DNA of 43,296 nucleotides, from the NCBI GenBank assembly GCA_945878635.1, contig CAMCTV010000005.1, positions 1 to 43,296 of the forward strand. The letters are read 5' to 3'. The notes under the pieces were generated by a model, which ran no database searches, was not told the origin of the DNA, and worked only from the letters and a program-made list of their open reading frames with translations. The position numbers were made by a program, and so were the translations under genes. Positions 1-9,557 of the stretch are shown here, piece after piece. This DNA comes from Chryseobacterium gleum (GTDB taxonomy: Bacteria; Bacteroidota; Bacteroidia; Flavobacteriales_D; Sanyastnellaceae). Every line of letters starts with the position of its first letter. Within the stretch, counting starts at the first letter, position 1.

Positions 1-909
1 GAGGATGATTGCGTTCCCGTTCTTGAAGAAATTAGTGGACTAAAAATGGGTGTTGATTTTAAAGTAGGTTATTCCCCTGAACGCATCAATCCCGGTGATA
101 AAGTCAATACCCTTAGAAGCATCATTAAGATAGTTGCAGGTTGTGATGAAGAAAGTTTAAATGAAATCGACAAAGTTTATTCCGTGGTTATTGATGCAGG
201 TTTGCACAGAGCGGCAAGCATCAAGGTAGCTGAAGCAGCTAAAATCATAGAGAATACCCAACGCGATGTAAACATTGCTTTGATCAATGAATTGTCTCTG
301 ATATTTAATAAAATGGGACTGAATACCTATGATGTTCTGGAGGCAGCAGGAACAAAATGGAATTTCTTAAAATTCCAACCTGGTTTGGTAGGCGGACATT
401 GTATTGGTGTTGATCCATATTATCTAGTATACAAAGCCAAGAAAATGGGTTATTTTTCCAAAGTAATTTCTTCTGCGCGTTATGTGAATGATTCGATGGG
501 TGCCTATGTTGGAAAACAAACGGTAAAGAAAATCATGGAAATGGGAAAAAACGCCCTAGAATCTAAGGTACTTGTCATGGGAGCCACATTCAAAGAAAAT
601 GTAAGTGACATCCGCAATTCCAAGGTGATTGATATTATTCGTGAGTTGGAAAGCTTCTCTGTTCAAGTGGACATCGTGGATCCTCACGCTGACAGTGCTG
701 AATTGCAACATGAGTATGGTTGCACTTTGGTGCCGCAGCCTTCACCCAATACTTATGAAGCCATCATCATTGCCGTTGCACACAATGAATACTTGAATAT
801 GGATGAACAATACTTGACATCTCTGCTTAAAGATGGTCAAGGAGTATTGGTGGATATCAAAGGGACTTACCGTTCTAAAATCAAACAGTTAAATTACTGG
901 AGTTTATAA
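1..909 (+). CDS. Nucleotide-sugar 6-dehydrogenase (UDP-GlcNAc/UDP-sugar dehydrogenase family), 5' truncated
   Basis: The reading frame is open from base 1, so the gene enters from outside the window; the first internal ATG (46) is not the true start. The product belongs to the UDP-glucose/GDP-mannose dehydrogenase family, which oxidises C6 of a nucleotide sugar to a uronic acid with NAD+. Visible landmarks are the VPVLEE...SGLK stretch, GYSPERINPGD, the helical central domain (KVAEAAKIIENTQRDVNIAL) and the catalytic cysteine in GGHCIGVDPYYL (codon 400-402). The C-terminal nucleotide-binding domain carries KVLVMGATFKENVSDIRNS. The SPERINPGD form and the wording around it resemble the WbpA/TviB group (UDP-HexNAc 6-dehydrogenases) more than UDP-glucose dehydrogenase, but the Rossmann N-terminus is missing here, so the substrate is inferred. 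It is followed after 32 bases by a TonB receptor gene. Confidence 0.9.
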   Translation, partial: EDDCVPVLEEISGLKMGVDFKVGYSPERINPGDKVNTLRSIIKIVAGCDEESLNEIDKVYSVVIDAGLHRAASIKVAEAAKIIENTQRDVNIALINELSLIFNKMGLNTYDVLEAAGTKWNFLKFQPGLVGGHCIGVDPYYLVYKAKKMGYFSKVISSARYVNDSMGAYVGKQTVKKIMEMGKNALESKVLVMGATFKENVSDIRNSKVIDIIRELESFSVQVDIVDPHADSAELQHEYGCTLVPQPSPNTYEAIIIAVAHNEYLNMDEQYLTSLLKDGQGVLVDIKGTYRSKIKQLNYWSL

Positions 910-941
910 AATGTAAGTTACATCTTGCTTAAACGATTAAT

Positions 942-2843
942 ATGAAAAACAACATCATTGCCCTGATTATCCTCTGCATGCAGGGCTTTGTTGTCTTAGC
1001 GCAACCCGTAAATCCATTTTATTCGATTGAGCAAGACTTGAATACATTGGACATCATTGAGGACAAGCGCACACCGCAATTGCCTCTGACCAACCAAGGT
1101 GTTCAAATCATATCTGCCAAGGACATCCAAAAACTGCCTGTCAGAAATGTTTCCGAAGCACTGCTTTTTGTCAGTGGCGTGGACGTCAGAAGCCGGAATA
1201 CTTTCGCACAGAGTGACATCAGTTTGATGGGTTCTTCTTATGATCAAATACTCATATTGATTGATGGAATCCCCATGCGCGACCCTCAAACGGGGCACCA
1301 CCAGATGAATCTTCCCATTGATTTGAATCAAGTAGAGCGTATCGAGGTTTTCAAAGGATCAGCAGCAAGAATGTTCGGCGCAGGGGCATTAGCCGGAGCC
1401 ATCAATGTTGTGACCAAAGCACCCGGCAGTCAAAAGCTAAATGTACTCTCCTACTGGGGAACCAATGGTGAGAAAGACACCGCAACCGGTGAAACTTATA
1501 CCCAAAATGTCCAACAAATTGCGCTGGGAATCAGGAAAGAAAAATCAGGTCACACCATCCAATTGAGACGTTTGTTCACTAATGGATACCAAAACAACTC
1601 AAGTGTTGAACAGCAGAACGTTTTCACCAATAGTCAATTTGTATTTAAAAACAACCGAAAAATTCAATGGATCAATGGTCTATTCAACAACAGTTTTGGT
1701 GCCAAGGACTTTTATGCATCTCCCTACGACACCGATGCTTTTGAACAAGTGAAAACCATGTTTACCGGAATCAACGGAGACCTGACATGGAAGAAATGGC
1801 GTGTTGTCCCAAGACTTTATCACCGTTACAATGAAGACCATTATGTCTTCATCAAATCCAAGCCAGAAGTTTACCAAAATTATCATTTCGGATCAACCTC
1901 AGGAGCTGAGTTGCATTTGTCTAAGGCAAACAAATGGGGATTGGTAGCACTTGGTGGTGAGACCCGAATGGATTGGTTGAGCAGCAATAATCTGGGGAAA
2001 CACCAACGCCAATTTTACAGTGGTTATATAGAACAACGTTTCAATCCTTGGAGCAACCTCAATGTAATTGTCGGAAGCAATTTCCAATACACTTTACTGA
2101 GCGATGAAATGCAACAAAACAACCAAGGTTGGAAGGCTTATCCCGCGGTGGATATTGCCTACAAAACAGATTATGGGCAAGTGTATGTGCACACAGGCAA
2201 AGGATCGCGCCTACCCACTTATACCGATTGGTATTACAAGGATTCACGCAATCAAGGAAACCCTTTATTGGTAGCAGAAGATGGATTTATAGCAGAAACA
2301 GGTTTTTTGTATAAGAGTGATGAATGGAACATTCAAGGTTGCTATTATTACAGAAAAGTCAACAATCAAATTGATTACATCCTAACAACAATGCCGGATC
2401 TCCTTCAAAAATGGACGCCATTGAACGTGGGGATTTCTACATTTACAGGATTTGACTTTGTTGCTCAATGGAACAACAAACCAACAACCGATCAATGGTT
2501 TTATTTTCTAAACGCCGGCGTCAAGGCAACACTTTTGAGTTCCATGATGGATACACAGGATCTTCCATCTCGATATGCTGCTGAGCATTTGACGCAGCAA
2601 TTCATAGGTCAGTTGGCGGTAGGGCAAAAAGGTAAAATTCAACATCAATTGATGGCGCGTCACTTCCAGCGCATGGGACAATCGACATACACGACCATTC
2701 TTGATTGGAGGTCTCAATTGAATTTGGATAAGGTCAATGTGTTTTTTGATATCAATAACCTCAATAATCAACAATACATCCTCTCCGGCTTTGTTCAAAT
2801 GCCAAGAAGATGGTTCAATGTGGGTGTTCAATTTCAAATGTAA
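942..2843 (+). CDS. TonB-dependent outer-membrane receptor (BtuB-like size)
   Basis: A 633-residue outer-membrane receptor that would import a ligand using TonB/ExbBD energy. The N-terminus is a signal peptide (hydrophobic residues 5-20, cut near VLAQ). The plug domain covers about residues 45-160, with VQIISAKDIQKLPVRNVSEAL, then ILIDGIPMRDPQTG and VERIEVFKGSAARMFGAGALAGAINVVTK in separate segments, all typical of TonB plugs. The rest is a 22-strand-type barrel rich in aromatic and polar residues, ending in a short strand (FNVGVQFQM). There is no N-terminal carboxypeptidase-like domain and no SusD partner, so it is closer to BtuB/siderophore receptors than to SusC. The ligand cannot be told. 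It sits between two nucleotide-sugar genes, 32 bases after the first and 3 bases before rfbB, so co-transcription is likely although the functional link is unclear. Confidence 0.9.
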   Translation: MKNNIIALIILCMQGFVVLAQPVNPFYSIEQDLNTLDIIEDKRTPQLPLTNQGVQIISAKDIQKLPVRNVSEALLFVSGVDVRSRNTFAQSDISLMGSSYDQILILIDGIPMRDPQTGHHQMNLPIDLNQVERIEVFKGSAARMFGAGALAGAINVVTKAPGSQKLNVLSYWGTNGEKDTATGETYTQNVQQIALGIRKEKSGHTIQLRRLFTNGYQNNSSVEQQNVFTNSQFVFKNNRKIQWINGLFNNSFGAKDFYASPYDTDAFEQVKTMFTGINGDLTWKKWRVVPRLYHRYNEDHYVFIKSKPEVYQNYHFGSTSGAELHLSKANKWGLVALGGETRMDWLSSNNLGKHQRQFYSGYIEQRFNPWSNLNVIVGSNFQYTLLSDEMQQNNQGWKAYPAVDIAYKTDYGQVYVHTGKGSRLPTYTDWYYKDSRNQGNPLLVAEDGFIAETGFLYKSDEWNIQGCYYYRKVNNQIDYILTTMPDLLQKWTPLNVGISTFTGFDFVAQWNNKPTTDQWFYFLNAGVKATLLSSMMDTQDLPSRYAAEHLTQQFIGQLAVGQKGKIQHQLMARHFQRMGQSTYTTILDWRSQLNLDKVNVFFDINNLNNQQYILSGFVQMPRRWFNVGVQFQM

Positions 2844-2846
2844 AAG

Positions 2847-3908
2847 ATGGCAAGAAGAATTTTAATCACTGGTGGTGCTGGTTTCATTGGATCGCATGTC
2901 GTTAGAAGAATGGTGAACAATCATCCCAATGACACCATTTTTAATATGGATGCATTGACCTATGCTGGAAATTTGATGTCACTTCAAGATATTCAAAACG
3001 CTCCCAATTACACCTTCATCAAAGGAGACATTTGCGACGAGGCATTTGTGCTGAAGACCGTTGTCGATCTAAATATTACCCACATCATACACTTGGCTGC
3101 AGAGAGCCATGTAGACCGATCTATTCATGATCCGTTGGCATTTGTCAAAACCAATGTTGTAGGCACAGCCAATATGCTCAATGCAGCGCGCGTTGCATGG
3201 AAAGACAACATGGAAGGAAAATTGTTTTACCACGTTTCAACAGATGAAGTTTTTGGCGCTCTGGGTGAAGAAGGTAAATTTTCAGAAACAACACCTTACG
3301 ACCCGCACAGTCCCTACTCTGCTTCCAAAGCTTCCAGTGACCATTTGGTCAGAGCCTATCACGACACTTACGGCATGCCGATTGTCATCAGCAATTGCTC
3401 CAACAACTATGGGACACATCAATTTCCTGAGAAATTGATCCCCCTGATTATCAATAATATTCTTCACAAAAAACCCCTACCCATTTACGGAAAGGGAGAC
3501 AACATCCGCGATTGGTTGTGGGTAGAAGATCATGCCCGTGCCATTGAAATCATTTTAGAAAAAGGCAAACACGGTCACACCTATTGCGTGGGAGGAAACA
3601 ATGAATGGAAGAACATTGATTTGGTAAAATTGATTTGTAAGACAACTGATGGATTATTGGAACGACCCGAGGGAGACGCGGAGCAACTAATCACCCATGT
3701 CACCGATCGTCTAGGACACGACCACCGCTACGCAATAGACGCTACCAAATTGGAAAACGAATTGGATTGGCATCCTACTCAGGATTTTAACAAAGCCCTC
3801 AAAGAAACCATTCAATGGTACCTGTCCCAAAGAGAATGGGTGGAAGCCGTCACCAGTGGAGAGTATCAACGGTTTTATGCTCAGAATTATCTGAATAGTT
3901 CTGAGTAG
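2847..3908 (+). CDS. rfbB: dTDP-glucose 4,6-dehydratase
   Basis: A 353-residue short-chain dehydrogenase/reductase of the extended type. It converts dTDP-glucose to dTDP-4-keto-6-deoxyglucose, the second step towards dTDP-rhamnose and other deoxysugars. The NAD-binding motif GGAGFIGSHVVR is at residues 8-19. The HLAAESHVDRSI segment, the catalytic STDEVFG (Thr-Asp-Glu triad) and YSASKASSDH (catalytic Tyr and Lys) follow in family order, then NCSNNYG and PLPIYGKGDNIRDWLWVEDH. The length matches RmlB/RfbB. The ATG is 3 bases after the stop of the TonB receptor, indicating translation from the same message. rfbA, rfbC and rfbD are not in the window. It converges with the deacetylase gene on the other strand. 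Confidence 0.96.
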   Translation: MARRILITGGAGFIGSHVVRRMVNNHPNDTIFNMDALTYAGNLMSLQDIQNAPNYTFIKGDICDEAFVLKTVVDLNITHIIHLAAESHVDRSIHDPLAFVKTNVVGTANMLNAARVAWKDNMEGKLFYHVSTDEVFGALGEEGKFSETTPYDPHSPYSASKASSDHLVRAYHDTYGMPIVISNCSNNYGTHQFPEKLIPLIINNILHKKPLPIYGKGDNIRDWLWVEDHARAIEIILEKGKHGHTYCVGGNNEWKNIDLVKLICKTTDGLLERPEGDAEQLITHVTDRLGHDHRYAIDATKLENELDWHPTQDFNKALKETIQWYLSQREWVEAVTSGEYQRFYAQNYLNSSE

Positions 3909-3920
3909 TGAGTATACAGT

Positions 3921-3998
3921 ACTAAAATTTCTCTTTGCGCAATCTTTGCGTACCGATGCTTCGCTACTTGCGTTTTTGTATTTTAGTTTAACGCAAAG
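3921..3998. repeat. Nested inverted repeats between convergent genes
   Basis: In the 129-base gap between rfbB and the convergent deacetylase gene, ACTAAAAT (3921-3928) pairs with ATTTTAGT (3980-3987), and CTTTGCGT (3944-3951) pairs with ACGCAAAG (3991-3998). CTTTGCG also occurs twice in tandem near 3933-3950. The arms interleave, so the two stems are alternatives. The CTTTGCG/CGCAAAG words resemble extragenic palindromes common in Bacteroidota. A role in termination for either gene is possible, but there is no clean stem plus T-run. Confidence 0.4.
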
Positions 3999-4037
3999 GG
4001 CTCAAGGCTATCGCAATGGAAGCAAAGAATTAACCAC

Positions 4038-7000
4038 TTATCTTACCACCTGCAACCTGCTCTTTTCGCCACCAAAATCAACCAAATACAACCCCGATTC
4101 CAAATCTCCAAAATTGATTTCAGCGACATTTCCATTCAACACCACATTGGTTTTAAACACAACCTTACCGGTGACGTCTCTCATGACCACTACCCTCCTA
4201 TCTTCATCTCTTGTCTCCTCATCACCCGTCTCCTCAACATTGTATTGCAACACAAAACTTCCTTTTGCTGTTGGGTTGGGGTAAATGGAAAAACTCGAAA
4301 CCCGAGACTCAATAATTGAATCGCTCTCACTCTCGCTCTGCATAACCATTCCCGCATTGCCTAAGCGCATGCATTGCAATGCCCCCCAATTCCCTTTTTG
4401 ACCGCTCAAATGCAAAGCCCTAACCCTAACCCCATAGGTTTTGCCAACACCAACACCTGGTATATTGTTCACCATGAAAATGGAGGAATAAGCCCCTCCT
4501 TGAACAACCATGGGCGCACCCTCGATAGGCAGAAATTGCGTAAACTCCCATTCATAACCTATGGCTCCACAAATCGTTCTATCTGGTGCAATATTTCCAC
4601 TCAAAGATTTCACAGCTGGACAGCGATCACTTAACCTCATGGATATTGTATTCTCAGACAACAACGTTACAGCGCTTATCAAAGTTGGTTGTGCAACAAT
4701 GGTTTCAAGATTATTGGCAGCGTCGGCTATTTGATAAATTACAGGGACCCTCATGCCATAAACCACTGGCAAACCCGTTTGATTCACCGGTAAAATACTA
4801 CCCAATCTTCCCACAACGGAACTTGCTCCCGTTGTGGTATAGCTCCATGGTTGCGACAACAAATCATTCCCATTCTGGGCTGCGGTAATTACCTCAAACT
4901 GGTACTGAGATGCATTGGCTTTGAAGGCCGCCTTAAAACTATTGCAGACATTGGAGTACACACCTGTATTATTGCTGTAATAATGATCGACAACAGTCCC
5001 GACAAAATGATTAAAACAAACTTTGGCAATGGGATTTATGGGGCCTGAGATATTTTGAATTGCCAACCAATATTCAACACCAACTTGCAAATCATCACTC
5101 AACAATGTTTGATTACCCGCTGTGTTCTCATGTTCTATTGAAATTAATTGCATGCACTCACCCTCTAACCGCTCAAACAACAACAAGCGATTGTTTCCAG
5201 TCGCTGCCGACAGGCCAACACGAACATTGTTGTAATTGGAGACAAACGAAAACCAAACGGTTCTTCCCTGTATTCCTTCTAAATCGATTGTCGCTCCGGT
5301 ATTCATATTGGCACTCTTTACGGCATTTCCTATGCATGAAGGATACAAAGATGTTGATACAGACACAGGAGTTACTCCTTCAAAAAAACTTCCTTCAATG
5401 GCAAAACCATCACAATCCTCATCAACTTGGTTGCCACACAACTCCGCCATGTTTGGATTTACACTGCTGTTATCATCGTCACAATCACTATTGTCCAAAA
5501 CAAAACCATCCATCATCAAACAAGTAACATAACCAACACTATTGGTTCCGAAACCATCACCATCAAAATCTGCGTAGTAATTAAAAGTAGTAATCCCCTC
5601 GTCAATGTTTCCATTGCAATTGTCATCCGATTCGTTGCATAATTCAATGGCATCTGGATAAATCAGTGGATTGTCATCATCGCAATCCACCAAATTGGTA
5701 TAGCCATCATCGTCCAAATCCACCTCACATCCTTCATCTATGGATCCATTGCAATTGTCGTCAATGCCATTGCCGCATTGTTCGTTGGCATTGGGATTGA
5801 CATTGGGGTTGCTGTCCTGACAATCTCCATGCTGCGCGACATAGCCAAATGGCAAAATACACTTGACCACTGCAATCTCTCCATTGCCCACACCATCGCT
5901 GTCCGCATCTTCATAATACGTTTCGAAGATCAATCCCTCATCAATCACGGCATTGCAATTGTCGTCCATGTCATTGCAAATCTCTACTGCTGATGGATTA
6001 ATGATGGATACCCAATCATTGCAATCTCCCTCCTGGGGAACAAAACCAAATGGTTGGTTGCATGCATTCAAAACGTTTTCACTTTGACCAAACCCATCTT
6101 CATCAATGTCTAGATAGAAATTATCGTAAGTCAATCCGTCATCAATCAAAGCGTTGCAGTCATTGTCAAGACTATCGCAAAATTCAATATTGTTGGGATG
6201 AATCACGGTATTGTTGTCATCGCAATCTTGATCATTGCTAACATAACCAACCAATGCCTCACACGCCAGCGCCAAGATCATTCCATTGCCATATCCATCT
6301 TGGTCTTGGTCTTCATATTGCGCATAAATAAGACCTTCATCCACCGATCCATTGTTGTTGTCATCCAACCCATTGCATATCTCCACACCTTGAATGTATT
6401 GGAAATGACAAAAACGGGATTCTCCAAAATTCACCGCTACCGATTCTGCAATCATCTCCTGCCCTGTTCCGTCAAAAAATCGAACAGCATCTAAATCTTC
6501 TACATCATCGATAACCAAGCTTAAAGACGATGTAGCATTAAAATTATCCCAATGCACGTACAATGTATCATTGGAAATCTTTGTGGTTACATGCGCCGCC
6601 AAACGATCTTTCCAATAAGCTCCAAAATCATCCAAAAACATGTATTTCAAATCACTTCCCAACCCATTGACATACTGCTGTTCTGCCAACAACTTATAAC
6701 CCCTATTGGGATGAATGAGCAAAACGGTTGGTGCATTATTGGCCAAATTCTTCTGGGTGATATTGATCCAATTGTTGGCATAAGTGCTGTAATTCTCTTC
6801 ATTAAAAGGAATAGATGCTGATGCATCGGAAATCGTAATCGGAATCTCCAAAACATTGGTTTGTGTTCCTGAAAATTTCAGTCCGTCAATATCAAAGAAC
6901 GGGAAATTGGTCAAAACATCATTGGCAGAAAAAGTTGAGTTGTACAAATATCCCAAATCTTGCAAAGCCTTGGGTAAACGGGGATTAAAAGCCAAATGAC

Positions 7001-8198
7001 CTGCTCTAAAGGATCTGACTTGTACGCTGTGATTGGATTCCAATAGATACTTAGAAACCTCTACCTCACCATATACATTCCCACCAGTGGTGATTCCATT
7101 GTAGTACCTCGGCTGATAATCTAGTGAGGTATTTCCCAAGGCCGACAGAGGAAAGAGGGTTGAATTGAAGTAATCAGGAAAATGGCCAACAGAGTGCGAG
7201 GCAATCTTTTGACCTTTGCTTTTGACATACTCCACTTTATCCAATGAAATGGTATAAAAAGCTGTCATCCAAGAATCTGCAAAATAACGCGTGGTAATAT
7301 TGTACATACTATTCACGCCATTCATTTGCTCATAATCTGCAAAAATGGCCATGGTATCCATAGCGGTTCGGCTATCAATGTCATGGGTAACCATCACAAC
7401 CCCAGACTCACAATCCGGACAAGTGTGTAATCTTACCGCATGTTCTGTATGTTTTCGTATAACATTGGTAATAAAAAAAATGAAGGTATCCGTTGTTGGT
7501 TCAAATCCATTGGAGTAGGTTCTATGCGCATTCAAATCACTGTTGATTAAATTCCGCATCACCACATCGCGCAAATCCAACCCAAATAAAAAAGTATGCC
7601 CTTCGCCAAATTCATGATGCACAACAGCCGATAAATTGTTCTCGTAATGTGCCAGCGTTTCTGCATTGCCTGTTGGTGTATAAGATCGTATATTAAAGGT
7701 TGAAGTGAAAGAATCCGAACTATCTGCCAAGGAAATCATTTTCTCCATAGGATCATCGATACGGTCAAAATAATCTTGCTCATCTTCCGTGTGCCAATAC
7801 ATCCGTTTCAAATCCGTATGTGTTGCGTATGCTGAAACACCAAACAAACCATACAAATCCGGATCGCGCATGGATGAGGCTATCAGTACTCCACCGTTCT
7901 CGACAAATTGAATCAATTTATTTTTCTCTGCAGATGTGAAAGTTCCCGGTACAACAACAGGGGCCAACATTACAATGCGATACTGCAAAACGGAATCCAA
8001 CACATTGCTCTCATGATAAGAAATCCCACCCGCTTGTAGTAAATGTCTGCATGATCGTATTCTAGAAAAATTGGTCTCATTGTTCTTGACTGTCAAATCC
8101 AATAATCCTACTTGCACTTGTTGTGCATGCAAAATATGGGTAAATCCCAAAAAGACAAGGACCATGAAAATTATATAAGGGCGGCGAATCATTTCCAT
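4038..8198 (-). CDS. Large secreted polysaccharide deacetylase-like protein with MopE-type repeats and T9SS sorting domain
   Basis: A 1386-residue multidomain exported protein. A signal peptide (residues 1-25, cut near ILHAQ) is followed by a glutamine-amidotransferase-like alpha/beta domain (about 28-250). Next is a polysaccharide deacetylase fold (about 265-545). Its motifs are THDIDSR (271-277; the Asp pair as in motif 1), HSVGH (335-339; the two metal-binding His of motif 2), RAGH (398-401; motif 3) and LLIHPNR (H496; motif 5). Residues about 605-936 hold five to six repeats of the form ExCNxxDDNCNGxxDEG...DxDGxG...DCDDxNxxxxPxA, the putative metal-binding MopE motif. A beta-rich region follows, then a C-terminal T9SS type A sorting domain (YPNPTAKG, VRDVTGKVV-like, ESGLYLVDF). 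It would act at the cell surface. It is the last gene of the 14173-4038 operon, 51 bases after the glycosyltransferase, which suggests deacetylation of the exported polymer. The substrate is inferred. Confidence 0.82.
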   Translation of the reverse strand: MEMIRRPYIIFMVLVFLGFTHILHAQQVQVGLLDLTVKNNETNFSRIRSCRHLLQAGGISYHESNVLDSVLQYRIVMLAPVVVPGTFTSAEKNKLIQFVENGGVLIASSMRDPDLYGLFGVSAYATHTDLKRMYWHTEDEQDYFDRIDDPMEKMISLADSSDSFTSTFNIRSYTPTGNAETLAHYENNLSAVVHHEFGEGHTFLFGLDLRDVVMRNLINSDLNAHRTYSNGFEPTTDTFIFFITNVIRKHTEHAVRLHTCPDCESGVVMVTHDIDSRTAMDTMAIFADYEQMNGVNSMYNITTRYFADSWMTAFYTISLDKVEYVKSKGQKIASHSVGHFPDYFNSTLFPLSALGNTSLDYQPRYYNGITTGGNVYGEVEVSKYLLESNHSVQVRSFRAGHLAFNPRLPKALQDLGYLYNSTFSANDVLTNFPFFDIDGLKFSGTQTNVLEIPITISDASASIPFNEENYSTYANNWINITQKNLANNAPTVLLIHPNRGYKLLAEQQYVNGLGSDLKYMFLDDFGAYWKDRLAAHVTTKISNDTLYVHWDNFNATSSLSLVIDDVEDLDAVRFFDGTGQEMIAESVAVNFGESRFCHFQYIQGVEICNGLDDNNNGSVDEGLIYAQYEDQDQDGYGNGMILALACEALVGYVSNDQDCDDNNTVIHPNNIEFCDSLDNDCNALIDDGLTYDNFYLDIDEDGFGQSENVLNACNQPFGFVPQEGDCNDWVSIINPSAVEICNDMDDNCNAVIDEGLIFETYYEDADSDGVGNGEIAVVKCILPFGYVAQHGDCQDSNPNVNPNANEQCGNGIDDNCNGSIDEGCEVDLDDDGYTNLVDCDDDNPLIYPDAIELCNESDDNCNGNIDEGITTFNYYADFDGDGFGTNSVGYVTCLMMDGFVLDNSDCDDDNSSVNPNMAELCGNQVDEDCDGFAIEGSFFEGVTPVSVSTSLYPSCIGNAVKSANMNTGATIDLEGIQGRTVWFSFVSNYNNVRVGLSAATGNNRLLLFERLEGECMQLISIEHENTAGNQTLLSDDLQVGVEYWLAIQNISGPINPIAKVCFNHFVGTVVDHYYSNNTGVYSNVCNSFKAAFKANASQYQFEVITAAQNGNDLLSQPWSYTTTGASSVVGRLGSILPVNQTGLPVVYGMRVPVIYQIADAANNLETIVAQPTLISAVTLLSENTISMRLSDRCPAVKSLSGNIAPDRTICGAIGYEWEFTQFLPIEGAPMVVQGGAYSSIFMVNNIPGVGVGKTYGVRVRALHLSGQKGNWGALQCMRLGNAGMVMQSESESDSIIESRVSSFSIYPNPTAKGSFVLQYNVEETGDEETRDEDRRVVVMRDVTGKVVFKTNVVLNGNVAEINFGDLESGLYLVDFGGEKSRLQVVR
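5390..6392 (-). repeat. MopE-type repeat block inside the deacetylase gene
   Basis: This part of the gene encodes about five and a half units of roughly 65 codons, one of them shortened to about 45. Each unit carries an acidic DxDxDG-like loop, a DCDD loop and a CNxxDDNCNG loop. The paired cysteines and the Asp/Asn-rich loops are expected to bind calcium and stiffen a spacer between the deacetylase domain and the C-terminal part. The units are clearly diverged at the DNA level, so this is an old amplification rather than a recent slippage product. Confidence 0.7.
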
Positions 8199-8249
8199 TC
8201 TTTTATTTTATATCGTCAATCCGACGCGCAACTTCATTCAATGGTTTCA

Positions 8250-9557
8250 TTACAACCGCATTTTCTTGGCAAAGGCCGATGACTTGGGCGGATTCCAGGG
8301 GTCATTGTACGACTCCTTGAATATCAACTCTTGCAAATAAGCCTTGGTGCGCACAAAACGAAGAAAGTACCCAAAGTACAAGACCATACCCGGCAAATAA
8401 GGCAAGAAATAAGCAATGGGTTCTTTTTGCGACAATCGAAAAGCGGAGAATATGATAAATTTCAGAAAGTAATTGGCTGTATAAAGACACAAATTCGTCA
8501 ATAAAATAATAGGCAAAAGAGAGGTGAAATTCAAAAGAATGTCTGCTATATAAAAATACCATTTGAAGTTCAAAACCAAGTTGTAAAAAATATTCTCAAC
8601 GAATGAGATGAAATTCAACCAAGAAAAATTCTTGGATGGAAGCAATACATCAATGTGTTTGCGCAAACGAAAACGCACCAAGCTCTTGTCCCAACGCAGT
8701 CGTTGCTTGGCTAATTTTCTAAAGGTATCAGGCGCAGCCGTTTTGCATACGGCGGTGGGTTCATACTTGACCTTATAACCCATTTTTCGCAACTTTACCG
8801 TGATATCTCCATCCAATCCAGGACCGACATCCCAGCCGCCAATCTTATCCAAAGCATCCCTTCTAAATGCACCAAATGCACCACTGATAACCCGATATAT
8901 GCCCAGCTCACTGCTCGATATTCGGCCAATGGAAATGCTGTCAAAATACTCGATGGCTTGAAAAGTAGCCACCAACGAATCTCTATAATTTCTTACTTGA
9001 ACATTGCCACCTACCCCGCCAATCAGTGGATCCGTGTAAAACAACTTCACTATATTCTCCATGGCATCTGGATCATAGGAGCAATCAGCATCCAAATGCA
9101 CCACAAACTCGCCCTTGGACAGGCGCAATGCCAAATTAGCCGCTGAAGCTTTTCCGCCTCTCACCTCATTGCGCACAAACAAATCAATCAGGCCATTCTT
9201 CTCCAAACTCCTGCATATGCGCTCTGTCTCATCATCACTTCCATCATCAATGATGATCAACTCAAAGTTCTGATAGGTCTGCTGCTTGAGCGACTGAACC
9301 AACTTATAAATGTGCTTTCCCTCGTTTTTACCAGGAACGATTATGGACACCAATGGCATGCGCGTCCAAAACTCATAATGGGCTTTGGTAATCTTATCCT
9401 TTCTGAACCTGTTCGTAAAACGCCACAATATCAGGACAACCAACTCAAAGAGAAAAAACCGGAGAAACTCAAATATGACGAAAAAATAGAAATACCGAAA
9501 GAACTTACCAAAGCTGATAAACTGAACAAAATTGATAAAGTCATCAATGTAGTTCAT
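8250..9557 (-). CDS. Processive family 2 glycosyltransferase (polysaccharide synthase), membrane bound
   Basis: A 435-residue inner-membrane glycosyltransferase of the GT2 group that includes hyaluronan, PNAG and alginate synthases. A membrane segment lies at about residues 15-47. The catalytic domain follows: SIIVPGKNEG (71-80), IIIDDGSDDE (101-110), the DXD-type HLDAD (154-158), GLDGDIT as the acceptor-side acid, and QRLRW (285-289), the Q(Q/R)xRW signature of processive synthases. Two or more membrane segments occupy about 315-400. No PilZ domain is attached. Its ATG overlaps the stop of the zinc-ribbon gene upstream as ATGA (9554-9557), so the two are translationally coupled. The sugar substrate cannot be read from the sequence. 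Confidence 0.9.
   Translation of the reverse strand: MNYIDDFINFVQFISFGKFFRYFYFFVIFEFLRFFLFELVVLILWRFTNRFRKDKITKAHYEFWTRMPLVSIIVPGKNEGKHIYKLVQSLKQQTYQNFELIIIDDGSDDETERICRSLEKNGLIDLFVRNEVRGGKASAANLALRLSKGEFVVHLDADCSYDPDAMENIVKLFYTDPLIGGVGGNVQVRNYRDSLVATFQAIEYFDSISIGRISSSELGIYRVISGAFGAFRRDALDKIGGWDVGPGLDGDITVKLRKMGYKVKYEPTAVCKTAAPDTFRKLAKQRLRWDKSLVRFRLRKHIDVLLPSKNFSWLNFISFVENIFYNLVLNFKWYFYIADILLNFTSLLPIILLTNLCLYTANYFLKFIIFSAFRLSQKEPIAYFLPYLPGMVLYFGYFLRFVRTKAYLQELIFKESYNDPWNPPKSSAFAKKMRL

Noticed and set aside
3946-4284. Plus-strand open frame after rfbB
   Set aside because: Most of it is antisense to the sorting domain of the deacetylase gene, and its Thr/Ser/Leu-rich product reflects that gene's codons.
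5390-6392. Repeated units considered as a CRISPR array or DNA satellite
   Set aside because: The period is about 200 bases, copies are diverged at the DNA level but conserved as protein, and they are in frame with a MopE-type motif.
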